From Chryseobacterium ginsenosidimutans (GTDB lineage: Bacteria > Bacteroidota > Bacteroidia > Flavobacteriales > Weeksellaceae), in contig NZ_JAUSXC010000001.1 of assembly GCF_030823405.1 (NCBI RefSeq), positions 3,393,001 through 3,457,000 of the forward strand: a stretch of 64,000 nucleotides of DNA, in the 5' to 3' direction. Both the position numbers and the translations under genes were made by a program. The notes below the pieces were generated by a model. It saw only the letters and a list, made by a program, of their open reading frames with translations, was not told the origin of the DNA and did no database searches. This document shows positions 9,112-18,364 of this stretch, one piece after another; within the stretch, counting starts at the first letter, position 1; each line of letters opens with the position of its first letter.

Positions 9112-9135
9112 CCTCAACGCTTGAAAGTGTTGAGG
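9112..9135 (-). terminator. Rho-independent terminator of the lost paralogue
   Basis: Stem CCTCAACAC.../...GTTGAGG followed on the minus strand by ATTTTTCT. It lies just beyond the decayed DUF4402-like tail at 9161. Confidence 0.5.
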
Positions 9136-9160
9136 GCTTATATAATTGCTGTTATTTCTA

Positions 9161-9205
9161 TTATAAAGCTGTCGTAATATAAATTACCGTTTCCGCTCGT
9201 TTTAC
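9161..9205 (-). pseudogene. 3' remnant of a DUF4402-like paralogue
   Basis: On the minus strand 14 codons plus stop read VKRAETVIYITTAL, matching the end 'TYTQTVTYTATAL' of the intact protein at 8416. No coherent frame continues upstream, so only the 3' end of a tandem copy remains. The stretch 9206-9437 holds nothing else I can identify. Confidence 0.5.
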
Positions 9206-9437
9206 TAAGTTTGTGAGACAATTAGGTTATGGTAGAAAGGAAGAAGCAAAGATATTAATTAAAAAATATCAAAATGGAATCCTGCTATGGTGAATGGAAA
9301 ACCTATAGATTATCGATGAAGATAACTTATAAACTTACCGAACAGCTAAAGACAACGCTCAGCCTAAAAAAACATTTATCCTATACAGATACAAAATCAA
9401 CTAAATTAATTTGATATATGCATTACCCTTTTTTATA

Positions 9438-10102
9438 TTATTGCACCTTAATTGCCGAAATGTAATTCTCTGCATAAATATTTGATCCAAGAGAATTAAT
9501 TGTTCTCGCAGTTCCTTTATAGGCACTACCCCAGTATAATAAATGATAGGTTTTATTTATTGCTGACGTATTATTAACTACAACTTTTCCGGCTGCAAGA
9601 CCATAAAATGAGATGTTATCTCCACCAGTTCCTGAGATTGTAACTACTGAACCACTAATTAATTTATTGGTTCCAATAAGGTCTGATGATTGCGTAATTG
9701 CCGAAGCCCCACCATCTGTCAGGGTAATTTAATCCATGAATAAGAATCATTTCTCACATTTCCAACATCTAATAAAACAGCAACTTCTACTTCCCAAATA
9801 CCGGGAGGCAAAGATATGCTCGAACCTAAGTTCCGAGCAGTTTGATTGCTTACAACAAAGGTATTACCTGCTATAGGAGTTGCAATATTTCCTAATATTT
9901 TTGGAAGTGCTACGAACTGCCATGTTCCTGTACCGTTAGCATCGGAAGTCAAAACTTTCCCTGTTCCTTTAGTAGGATTATCTAAACGGAAAGAACCATT
10001 TACATGTAGGGTTTCTTTGGGATTAATAGTATTGATACCCACTTGGGCGCTTAAAAACATTGAACTTAAGCATAAATTTAAAATAATAATTCTTTTTTTC
10101 AT
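9438..10102 (-). pseudogene. Frameshifted VGINT-type secreted surface protein
   Basis: The frame from 10102 encodes a signal peptide, 'AQVGINTINPKETLHVNGSF' and a beta-rich region, and stops early at 9719 after 127 residues. A second frame continues directly from 9728 with 'ITLTDGGASAITQ' through 'YISAIKVQ' and a natural stop at 9438-9440. Adding one base in the TTT run at 9728-9730 (+ strand) joins them into about 220 residues, the size of the neighbouring VGINT proteins. Such proteins are secreted surface or fibre-like proteins of unknown role in flavobacteria. The break is either a true null mutation or an assembly indel. Confidence 0.75.
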
Positions 10103-10274
10103 TTTTTATTGGATAATTATAAAATTAAAGTTTGTATATATATTGTTTTGTGTATTACAATTGAGCTGAAAAAAGCGTATTGGCTAACAGAATGCTTTGA
10201 ACAACTTTTACCGCTTTGGATGTTGCTAATCTATATCTGTTTAATTTCTTGGTTTACAATTTGCAACTGTATTT

Positions 10275-10469
10275 CTACTTAAATTTAAAATCCAAAGCAA
10301 GTTGAGTATTAGTCAAATGCTTTTTGGAAATTTGAGAATTTCCTCTTTGCTTTTTGATCATAAAAGCGCTGTTGTGGGTTAAAACTCCAGTTTCCTCGTT
10401 CACTTCCAAAAGAAGACGGCTGATTTCTATAACATGACGTGCAGAAAACTCTTTCTGCTCTATAGAAGT
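10275..10469 (-). pseudogene. 3' fragment of an unrecognised gene
   Basis: An open minus-strand frame of 64 codons without an early Met ends '...SKKHLTNTQLALDFKFK'. It contains 'EFSARHVIEISRLLLEVN' and looks like a genuine helical protein C-terminus cut off at its 5' side by an in-frame stop. I do not recognise the family. It fills most of the gap between the frameshifted surface gene and the HTH gene at 10527. Confidence 0.35.
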
Positions 10470-10526
10470 TTAAACTATATCTAACCAGGAAATTGCATCT
10501 AATTATAGTCTGATTTTTTACTAGGC

Positions 10527-10967
10527 TTAGTTAGCTTTGTACTTCATTAGCCATTTATAGAGTGTAGTTTTAGGTATTCTATATTCATCGACAATCTGTT
10601 TTTTTGTCTTTTCACCTGATTCTACCAGTTCAATTATAAATTGTATAATTTCCTTAGTATACAGGTTCTTTCTGAATGCCGGAAGTGACGATGTCTTTTT
10701 TTCATTCTTCTTATTATAGCCTGTAGAGGCAATAGGAGCATACATTACTAAATGTTGAGAATAAATTCTAAAAAAATCATATTGCAAGAGTTTGCTGAAT
10801 TTCAAAAGCGTTTCCGAGTCCAAACTCTTAGATTTATAAATCTCATCAACTTCTTTTTCAGAACGGTTAAGAAAATTACAAATCCGGGATTTTTGTATTT
10901 CACAGTCTACTACTCTTTGACATATTAACGATCCTATGTGGATGTCTTTCACATTAATAGAACTCAT
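10527..10967 (-). CDS. Transposase-like helix-turn-helix protein
   Basis: 146 residues. The N-terminal half ('DIHIGSLICQRV' ... 'LLQYDFFRIYSQHLVMYAP') is a conserved module seen in solitary flavobacterial ORFs often labelled transposase. The C-terminal ~55 residues form a transposase-OrfA-like helix-turn-helix ('GEKTKKQIVDEYRIPKTTLY' then 'KWLMKY'). There is no catalytic DDE partner and no inverted repeat nearby, so a stand-alone DNA-binding regulator is as likely as a mobile-element product. It lies on the same strand as, and downstream of, the surface-protein operon. Confidence 0.7.
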   Translation of the reverse strand: MSSINVKDIHIGSLICQRVVDCEIQKSRICNFLNRSEKEVDEIYKSKSLDSETLLKFSKLLQYDFFRIYSQHLVMYAPIASTGYNKKNEKKTSSLPAFRKNLYTKEIIQFIIELVESGEKTKKQIVDEYRIPKTTLYKWLMKYKAN

Positions 10968-11076
10968 TATTCATAGTTTATTTCTTTGAAATTATTTTGA
11001 TTATAAAAGAATAGTTTGTCGCATCATCTTTTTAAATTTATACATAGAAAGATATAATCCAGTAGGTTGGGGAAAA

Positions 11077-11775
11077 TTAAAACCCAGAAGGTTTAGGAAT
11101 ACTTTGAGAGCTTCCATTGGCCCCACCTAGATTAATATTTATATTAGGTATATTTTGTTTCGCTATTAATTTTTTGTGAACCATAATATAAAATATCAAG
11201 GTGAAATTATTGTATGTTGTAGAAGGGCTGGTATTGTTGGTGTAGTCAATCAATGTACTATTGGTGAAAATCGCTTTAAGATGCCAAGTGCCATTACTTT
11301 TATACATCCGTATATCTGGATCTGGTGATCCTTGTTTCGAATCATTTACTCCCTGAGCTCCTATATAGTCTAATGTTACATCACTATCTCCATTAGCAAG
11401 ACCGAATGAATAATTATGGATTACGGCAAGAAAGTTATTGGCATCGATTTTTGTATCATAATCTGTAATACCTGACTTTGGAACTCCTGTCAATACTAAT
11501 TTCATATAATTAAAAAGAGCACTATTTCCCACAGTAGGATCGTAAAGCTGCAAAGATGTGCCAGACACATTATTATCGGAAGTAGCTAAAAAGTGACCTC
11601 CTGTAGTCGTAGGTTCCCCTGGATTTCTTAGATATAAAGAATTGGTATACGTTCTCCCATTTACATCCAGTTTCTCCACAGGATTACTGGTATTAATACC
11701 TACATTTCCGCTTTGAGCAATGAATACTGTCAGGAATGAATGGAAAAGAATTATTGTAAAAAATTTTGTTTTCAT
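11077..11775 (-). CDS. VGINT-type secreted surface protein, third gene of operon
   Basis: 232 residues with a signal peptide ending 'FIAQS', then 'GNVGINTSNPVEKLDVNGRT', the N-terminal motif shared with the three other proteins of this cluster. The remainder is a beta-rich domain with Asn, Gly and Thr and no Cys. It closes with a Gly/Ser/Pro tail. It starts 17 bp after the stop of the upstream family member and is the last gene of the 13071-to-11077 operon. Function is unknown; location is probably the cell surface or outside the cell. Confidence 0.8.
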   Translation of the reverse strand: MKTKFFTIILFHSFLTVFIAQSGNVGINTSNPVEKLDVNGRTYTNSLYLRNPGEPTTTGGHFLATSDNNVSGTSLQLYDPTVGNSALFNYMKLVLTGVPKSGITDYDTKIDANNFLAVIHNYSFGLANGDSDVTLDYIGAQGVNDSKQGSPDPDIRMYKSNGTWHLKAIFTNSTLIDYTNNTSPSTTYNNFTLIFYIMVHKKLIAKQNIPNININLGGANGSSQSIPKPSGF

Positions 11776-11792
11776 CAGTTTATATTTATTAT

Positions 11793-12425
11793 TTATTGAA
11801 GTCCCAACGGTGTATTATTTGAAACACCTTTATAAGACGATGCAGAAGAGACTGACCCTGTATAATTTCCCCAATCTTTTACCAATACCTTTTCATAAAC
11901 AACTAAAGATAAATCCCAGGTTCCGTTTTGGGAAGAAGTCGTTCCTCCGCCTTTGAAATCAAGATTAATTGCATGATAAGTATTCGAACCTACCATAACT
12001 TTGGTTATTTCATTATAATAAGCACCATATGACCCATCTGAATTTCGATTTGAAGTCGCTCCACTGAATACAGCACCTACAATTGCTACAACGTATTTGC
12101 TGGTTTCCAAATTGGTATTGAGATTAACGACTTCATCCTGTTGTACATTTTGAATTGTTACATTATACATATTTACGGGTGCAACATTTCGTAACGAAAT
12201 GTCAAGTTTTTTCACTTTCCCCACAGGTACGGTATCTGTGGATCGGGTCAAAAGGTAATAATTGCCAGATACAATGGAATTTACGCCATCTATTAAATAA
12301 GAATCTCCAAGAGTTCTTCCGTTTACATCTAACGTGCCTTGAGGATTGGAGGTATTTATCCCTACTTGCGCTTCTATATTTGTTGCAAAACAAATTACAA
12401 CAGCTACTAATAATTTTATTTTCAT
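11793..12425 (-). CDS. VGINT-type secreted surface protein, second gene of operon
   Basis: 210 residues. The signal peptide (ends 'TNIEAQ') is followed by 'VGINTSNPQGTLDVNGRT', and the body ends with 'WDLSLVVYEKVLVKDWGNYT'. The last ~60 residues resemble the ends of both neighbours ('L.VYEK', 'LLVFDK', 'LIFYIM'), indicating tandem duplication followed by divergence. It lies 10 bp after the first gene of the operon and 17 bp before the third. Confidence 0.8.
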   Translation of the reverse strand: MKIKLLVAVVICFATNIEAQVGINTSNPQGTLDVNGRTLGDSYLIDGVNSIVSGNYYLLTRSTDTVPVGKVKKLDISLRNVAPVNMYNVTIQNVQQDEVVNLNTNLETSKYVVAIVGAVFSGATSNRNSDGSYGAYYNEITKVMVGSNTYHAINLDFKGGGTTSSQNGTWDLSLVVYEKVLVKDWGNYTGSVSSASSYKGVSNNTPLGLQ

Positions 12426-12435
12426 TTGTGTAAGT

Positions 12436-13071
12436 TTAATATTGAATTAATGCTGAAGTTGCAGCTCCGGTTGCAGAGCCGCCGAGATTTTGGGAGAAAT
12501 TGAATTCTTTAGCATATGCCTTATCGAAAACCAGTAAATTGATAGTCCAGACACCAGCCGCTGATGTAGGAGGATGAAATCCTTGGAAATCTGCCTTAAT
12601 TTTCCAAGTATTATTTGTATTGTAAGCATAAATTTGTGGAAGCGGAGTTGCCCAGTCCGGCAAATTACCTTGTGATATTGGCTGAGTGAACCCAAAGGAA
12701 GAGATCACCACTAGAAATTTATTCGAATTGATTTTAGTATCGTATTCATTGATCCAGTCTTTATCATTAACGTCACAGGAAATTTTAAACTGGATCTGGT
12801 TTATGGGCGCAGGATCTACAGGCAAAAAACTATTATTATAGGTTGTAATCTTATTTTCGGGACTCAATGATTTTATAAGATATGTATAATTTTCTGTTGC
12901 TCCCAGACTTTCTATGCCATCTTTTAAAATTATTCCTAAAGTCTTCATACTCCCGTTTATGTGAAGTTCGGTTTCCGGATTAGACGTATTTATCCCCACT
13001 GCTTTATTTTGAGCATATATTATATGACTGGAAAAGCTAAGAACAATTAAGATTCTGATTTTTTTTATCAT
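12436..13071 (-). CDS. VGINT-type secreted surface protein, first gene of operon
   Basis: 211 residues with signal peptide (ends 'IIYAQN') and 'AVGINTSNPETELHINGSM'. The central part, 'YDTKINSNKFLVVISSFGF', closely parallels 'YDTKIDANNFLAVIHNYSF' of the 11077-11775 protein, so these two are the closest paralogues. It leads a three-gene minus-strand operon. The 5' flank (13072-13489) is shared with the divergent TPR-HTH gene, which is a candidate regulator. No enzyme motif is visible. Confidence 0.8.
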   Translation of the reverse strand: MIKKIRILIVLSFSSHIIYAQNKAVGINTSNPETELHINGSMKTLGIILKDGIESLGATENYTYLIKSLSPENKITTYNNSFLPVDPAPINQIQFKISCDVNDKDWINEYDTKINSNKFLVVISSFGFTQPISQGNLPDWATPLPQIYAYNTNNTWKIKADFQGFHPPTSAAGVWTINLLVFDKAYAKEFNFSQNLGGSATGAATSALIQY

Positions 13072-13489
13072 TCGTGTTTTATTATCTGTGTTTTAGTCTG
13101 AACATATTGTTAAGACAAATAATTTTTTTACTAGATAATTAATCCCAACTTGACCGCAGAATTAATATCGTAATAAAACTCATTCTTAAATTACTTTTTC
13201 TTTTTAGAGCGCTCAAAGAAATAACGATTCTTTTTTAAAAACAAAAAAGAGCATACTACATAGATACTCACCACCACAAATAACTAATAATCATTAGATT
13301 AAATATTTACCAAATTTGGTCTTATATAAAACATATTGAGATATTTAATAGAAAAAGAAAGTTAAAACCTAGAACCATTATGGTAATTTTTCGTGTTAAA
13401 AATTATTAATATATTCTATGCATAGCATTTAATCCAAAAAAAATACTGTCTGAAATAAAATAAGAATATTATTGTATTATCAAAACGCA
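13072..13489. promoter_or_regulatory. Shared divergent promoter region
   Basis: A 418-bp AT-rich gap between the VGINT operon (minus) and the TPR-HTH regulator (plus). I see no ORF or strong hairpin. Its position makes it the obvious site for regulator binding, but I could not pick out a confident operator. Confidence 0.4.
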
Positions 13490-14945
13490 ATGAAATTTTA
13501 TTATATCCTATTTTTAAGTTTTTCTTTACATTTTCCATCTCAAACGTTTAATGATATTGAAAAGAAAATTAAAGGCTCTCCCCGTCTCATTTCAGAAGGA
13601 AAGAAAGATGAGTTTATCCAAGTTATGAATGAAGTCATTCAAAGTTCTTCTAAGATTGGATATCCTTACGGAGTGGCTAGCGGTTATTATGGCAAGGCAT
13701 ATATTTGTTACATCAATAGAGACTTTACTAATAGTATAAACTTTGCAAAGATTTCCGAGCGGGAAAACCTTGCTATAGAGTATTCTAAACTAAAAACCGA
13801 TAACTACCATTTACTAGCGCAGAATTATGCAGAACTGGAGTTGAACAAGGAGGCATTAATATATTATAGGAAGATGATCATCTCATCGAAAACCATACCT
13901 GATAAGATTAAATCAATTTATAATGAAAATACTGCATATAATGATATTGCAAGTATATATCAATTAAATAAAAAAAACGAGGATTCTTCTTATTATTATA
14001 TGTTAAAGATATATAATAACTTGAACGGTTATCATCAACGAGACGAAAAATTAGATATACTTTTAGCAAAGGCAACGGTTGCTATAGCAATGTTTAATAA
14101 GCTTAAAGGAAAAAAAGATTCAGCTGAATACTACATGAATAAATCTGTAGCACAATTACCTGAAAAATTCGAGGAAGACACGAAAGTAGCTTACCTCTTT
14201 AAACATTTAACATCAGTTTATGTAAGTCAGGGGCAATTCAATAAGGCAAAAAAATATATCGATTTATACACTGAAAATTCGGAGAGAACCAAAATTTTAG
14301 GTGATATTAGAAATGCCTATAAATTAAATTCAGAAGTATCGGAAAAAATAGGTTCCAATAAACAGGCTTTTGAATATTTAAAACAATATGTTACAGTAAA
14401 CGACAGTGTACATAAAATTGATAAAAACAATATCAATAAAGCATTTAAGAAAAATTTTCAGAAAAAGAATAAAAAGATAAAAGAAAGAAATTCTTTATTC
14501 AAGACATTTATTAATTATTATTGTTTTAATTATTCTTTTATTGAGCTTTGGTGGCTATTTTCTAAAGAAAAGTTTTCAAAATAAGTATAATAGAAAAAAG
14601 GCGGCTTTAATAGAAAAAGAGGCTGAAATTTCAAACTTGGGATCTCAAATAAATACAGCTTTTCAAGAAATTGTTTCTCTGGCAAAAAGTAACTCTCCAC
14701 ACTTTTTAACACGTTTCCGAGAGGTTTATCCTTTATTTTGTGATAAAATAATTGAGATCTATCCCGAAATCCAAAATTCTGAACTTACATTTTGTGCATA
14801 TCTCCGATTAAATTTTACAACAAAGGAGATCGCAAATTCTATTTTTGTTACAACTAAGACTGTGCAAATGAGAAAATACAGACTTCGTAAAAAACTCAAT
14901 ATCTCATCAGATACAGATATTTATATCTGGATAAGTAATTTGTAA
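13490..14945 (+). pseudogene. Frameshifted TPR sensor with C-terminal LuxR-type HTH
   Basis: From the ATG at 13490 (preferred to an upstream TTG because it begins the signal sequence MKFYYILFLSFSLHFPSQ), about 330 residues of TPR-like helices follow. The frame is then lost and ends at 14584. The +1 frame holds the missing transmembrane helix ('LIIIVLIILLLSFGGYF'), a coiled linker and a LuxR-like HTH ending 'TKTVQMRKYRLRKKLNISSD'. Removing one base, for example in TTT at 14507-14509, gives one ~484-residue protein: periplasmic TPR domain, TM helix, cytoplasmic HTH. This architecture is a known Bacteroidota one-component regulator type. It probably controls the divergent surface operon. Confidence 0.75.
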
Positions 14946-15238
14946 CGAAGACTATTCATAGGCATTTAATCACATCATTTTCTGTCCCCATCTCTATAAA
15001 ATGATCCATCGCTGCGTCCATCTGTTCGCTGACTTAGTATACCCGATTTGATCCCGCCTAATATTTTTCTTTCAGATCATTGCTTGACTGACCGCAAAAT
15101 TACCTCTGTTTTGTTGACTCTTTTCATTTTTAGTGACAAGCTATTTCAGGACGAAGTGCACATTTTCTTGAATCTATCAGTGTTTGTTTTAAGTTCCATT
15201 TGCATAAAATGCTTTATTTTTATAAAAAATAAAGCCTG
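14946..15238. other. Intergenic stretch with no recognised feature
   Basis: About 290 bp between the TPR-HTH regulator and the AraC gene. One 63-codon frame is open here but has no protein-like character. I see no RNA gene or repeat. Confidence 0.5.
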
Positions 15239-16051
15239 ATGAATTACCAGACATTTGAACCCTGCCATGACTTGACGATGATTGTAAAATGCTACTGGAT
15301 ATTGGAAAGTGCATTAGATGAAGCAATTGAAAAACAATCTATTGTTCCTGATGGATGTATGGAAATGGTCTTTCATTACGGCGATCCGTACAGACAGTAT
15401 ACCCCGAATGGACACAGTATCACTCAACCGAGCTGCTTTGTCATTGGCCAACTGACACGTCCGCTTGAAATAGAAGCTACAGGAAAGACAGGTATCTTTT
15501 CTGTGCGATTTCATCCCAACGGATTCCTGCCACTTACGAATATCACAATAAAAGAAATGGAAGACACTGCTATTCCACTGGAGGAATTGTTTGGAAAGGA
15601 TGGATTGCATATTGAGGAAAAGATACTATCTGCCCATTCAGCGCCAGAAAAAATAAAGTTAATTGAAGCATTTTTAATAAAGAGGTTGACCAATGCCGAA
15701 ATCATTGACCAGGTAGTGAGATCAACCGTTGAAACCATTTTAACAGCCAACGGACAGTTACCGGTCGAGGAACTTTCAAGGCAGACCAACATAAACCGCA
15801 GACAACTGGAACGCAAATTTTCTTCTTGCATTGGTTTAAGTCCAAAACAGCTCTCAAAAACCATCCGGCTCCAAGCAGCGCTTAAGATGCTGTTGGTCAA
15901 TGAATTTACCAATCTTACTTCTCTGGCTTATGAAAACGGATATTACGACCAGGCTCATTTCATAAAGGATTTCAGAGAATTTGTAGGTATCACCCCAAAA
16001 GAGTTTTATGGAAAGGGTTTGAAAATGACTTCTTTTTTTATCAGAGATTGA
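15239..16051 (+). CDS. AraC-family transcriptional regulator
   Basis: 270 residues. The N-terminal ~150 residues match the DUF6597-type ligand domain ('PDGCMEMVFHYGDPY', 'FSVRFHPNGFLPL'), and the C-terminal ~100 residues carry two AraC helix-turn-helix motifs, ending 'YDQAHFIKDFREFVGITPKE', the family signature. These regulators usually control small stress or efflux loci. The downstream DUF6265 gene starts 103 bp later on the same strand and could be its target. Confidence 0.9.
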   Translation: MNYQTFEPCHDLTMIVKCYWILESALDEAIEKQSIVPDGCMEMVFHYGDPYRQYTPNGHSITQPSCFVIGQLTRPLEIEATGKTGIFSVRFHPNGFLPLTNITIKEMEDTAIPLEELFGKDGLHIEEKILSAHSAPEKIKLIEAFLIKRLTNAEIIDQVVRSTVETILTANGQLPVEELSRQTNINRRQLERKFSSCIGLSPKQLSKTIRLQAALKMLLVNEFTNLTSLAYENGYYDQAHFIKDFREFVGITPKEFYGKGLKMTSFFIRD

Positions 16052-16154
16052 TCTTGTCGCATTTTTACAATTTTATGTTTCGCAGATAAGGCAACTTTGT
16101 TCTATGACTTTCATCTAATAGAATGGTCATCAATATTTTCAATAACTCAAAATC

Positions 16155-16631
16155 ATGATAATAAGAACAAGTTTATGCATGGCTGCTGCTCTGGTATTTC
16201 TTTGCGGCTGTGCCATAAAAAAGATCGACAGTATCAAAAGAATGGAATGGCTGATCGGGACATGGGAGCATAAAACCTCGAAAGGAACGCTGTATGAGAC
16301 CTGGAGCAAAGCCAGCAAGAACGAGCTTACAGGTAAAAGTTATATGCTCAAAGGGAAAGACACCATTATTTACGAGACCATACGATTAGTTCAGGATAAA
16401 GATATGTTATTTTATATTCCTGTTGTTAAAAATCAGAATGGGGGCTCTCCTATTCGCTTTGAGGGCAAAACAATCTCAAAAGCACAATTTGTATTTGAGA
16501 ACAAAACGCACGACTTTCCACAGGTCATTTCTTATCTAAAGATCAATGAAGACTCTTTGAAAGCAGAAATTTCGGGGCTGAGAAATGGACAGGAAGAACG
16601 GCGGTATTTCCCAATGAAACGTTTGAAGTAA
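16155..16631 (+). CDS. DUF6265-family lipoprotein
   Basis: 158 residues. The N-terminal hydrophobic segment ends in a lipobox 'LCGC' (about residues 17-20), so export and lipidation are expected. The body begins 'MEWLIGTWEHKTSKGTLYET' and carries 'NKTHDFPQVI', both characteristic of DUF6265/lipocalin-like beta-barrel proteins of unknown function. It follows the AraC gene by about 100 bp on the same strand. Confidence 0.82.
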   Translation: MIIRTSLCMAAALVFLCGCAIKKIDSIKRMEWLIGTWEHKTSKGTLYETWSKASKNELTGKSYMLKGKDTIIYETIRLVQDKDMLFYIPVVKNQNGGSPIRFEGKTISKAQFVFENKTHDFPQVISYLKINEDSLKAEISGLRNGQEERRYFPMKRLK

Positions 16632-16988
16632 AACATCATATATGGAGGTAACAAATAGTTTTATATCCAGTAGTAAGAAACGGATAGTTAATATTTGTTT
16701 TTAGAATTTGAAGATTTTTGAGAATGTCTTATTATCTGTTGTAGTGTTATATCTTTGCTGAATATTAAAAATGATTTATAGCAATGTTGGCACAATTTGG
16801 AGATTTCTCTGAGGCTGAATTGTTTCCCCCCGTGCGACGGTGTTTTTCTTCGATAACCTCTAGTACCTTTTACTCTAGTTCCTCCATATTCCAAAGATAG
16901 GCTGAAAAGCTTTATGTTTTGGTTTTCTCTGTTGACATTCTTACCAATTGATGCTCTGATTCTTCAGCGTAATTTTGAACTTTATAAA

Positions 16989-17060
16989 TTATACGGTCTT
17001 TGTGTAATGAGTGTAACCAAAATCATTGACTTTTCTGTCGCCGCTTAAAAATGTTGCGAT
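16989..17060 (-). pseudogene. 3' remnant of an unrecognised gene
   Basis: On the minus strand a frame reads '...IIATFLSGDRKVNDFGYTHY' then TKTV and a stop at 16989-16991. It looks like a real protein end but has no upstream continuation. The rest of 16632-17085 contains one open frame (16688-16894, minus) with no protein-like character and nothing else I can name. Confidence 0.25.
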
Positions 17061-17085
17061 AATACAGTCCTATATGTTTATTATT

Positions 17086-17972
17086 TCAAGATAGAAATTG
17101 ATTTTTATACGATGTTGGCGACATGCCCGTTTCTCTTTTAAAAAGCCGGGAAAAGTAAGACATATTTTCAAATCCCAGCGCATAGGCTATTTCTGATACC
17201 GTCTTATCGTTGACCGTTAATCTATTTTTCGCCTCATTGATCAGTGCTAAGTGGATTAAATCCTGGGCGGTTCTGCCGGTTTCAATTTTCAACAGGTCGG
17301 TAAGGTAACGCCTTGAAATATGGAGCCGCTCTGCCAGGTCAGCTACAGCAGGCAAACCCTTATCAAGCGACCCGTTGTTAATATAGACCAACAATAACTT
17401 ATTGAACTCCGTAACGGTTTTACCGGAGACCTGTTTACGGTTAATGAACTGCCTTTTATAAAATCTCTCTGCGAATTTCAGCATCGAATTAATGCTTGCT
17501 AAAATGATCTCGCGGCTAAATTCATCTTCGTTATTATTGTATTCGAGCTCTATCGTGTTAAAAATATTCCACACAACCTTTTCTTCCCTTGGTGCCAGGT
17601 GCAAGGCTTCGTTTGTTTCGTAATCGAAGAAAGAATACTTTTCAATCTCCTGGTGGAGGGAATGTCCGTTTAAAAAATCCTCATGGAAAAACAGGATATA
17701 TCCGTCATCTTCAAATTCTAAATTCCGCATTTCAGTCACTTGCCGAGGCTTCAGAAATATCATTGATCCCTTGTCGTGATCGAGTTTAGTACGGCCGTAA
17801 ATCATAAACCCCGCCTTTACCCGTTTTAACCCGATCATATAACAATCGCTGGTGAACTCTGGATGGTTAACCACCAGATTGCTGTGTATCCTGACCAATG
17901 CAATCAACGGTGCTCAGGCGGTTCCATCCCGTTGGCACGTGCCAATTCGCTGATAGATTTAAAGTGTTGCAT
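17086..17972 (-). pseudogene. AraC-family regulator with 5' frameshift
   Basis: The long frame (17086-17907) encodes an AraC-type protein from 'LIALVRIHSN' to the double HTH 'ISRRYLTDLLKIETG' and 'FENMSYFSRLFKRETGMSP'. The proper N-terminus lies in another frame: ATG at 17970-17972, then MQHFKSISELARANGMEPPE followed by H, the usual start of this subfamily. One missing C near 17908-17911 (CACCGTTG where CACCCGTTG is expected) separates the two, so the intact protein would have about 295 residues. A TTG start at 17907 would lack the beginning of the effector domain. An aldehyde-dehydrogenase remnant lies just upstream. Confidence 0.8.
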
Positions 17973-17991
17973 AGTGTTATAAAGTTACGAA

Positions 17992-18216
17992 TTAACGAAG
18001 AAAGAACCTGATTAATTTATCGGTAAGGCTTCCAAAAGGGGCATGCAGCAGGTCCATTCCGTTCCAGCGCCCCTGCTCAAATATGCCCTTGGCATGGCTA
18101 AGCGTGCGGAAGCCCTCTATCCCATGATATTGTCCCATACCGCTTTCAGTTTATCCAGGAATTCATCTGCAATACTTTCGTGTACATACATAACCCGGAG
18201 CAATACACCATAAGCT
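17992..18216 (-). pseudogene. Aldehyde dehydrogenase remnant (internally deleted)
   Basis: The minus strand encodes 'VHESIADEFLDKLKA', a motif of the ALDH catalytic region. This is joined out of frame to the family C-terminus, 'GMGQYHGIEGFRTLSHAKG' and 'GSLTDKLIRFFLR', with a stop at 17992-17994. The catalytic region between them (well over 100 residues in an intact enzyme) and the N-terminal half are missing, and at least one further shift is needed near 18190. The closest match by eye is the coniferyl-aldehyde dehydrogenase-like group. The broken AraC gene directly downstream was probably its regulator. Confidence 0.6.
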
Positions 18217-18364
18217 GCTTTTCAGTTTTGCCATCAGTTGGACACGGGAAAGCATTGATAGTGATTGTAAAAAGACTTATATCTTAAGGATGAATATTTC
18301 GAGCCAAAAGTGATTGCAGTCCAAGACAAATCACCTGCTACTAAATCTAATGTTTGGCAACGTA

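Noticed and set aside
10527..10967. Complete insertion sequence around the transposase-like HTH gene
   Set aside because: No DDE catalytic gene follows and I found no terminal inverted repeats or target duplication.
15511..15912. 133-codon minus-strand frame opposite the AraC gene
   Set aside because: Antisense shadow; the AraC frame shows full family motifs.
16688..16894. 68-codon minus-strand open frame
   Set aside because: Composition is not protein-like (runs of Arg/Gly/Thr then Ser/Lys), there is no initiation context, and no neighbour overlaps it.
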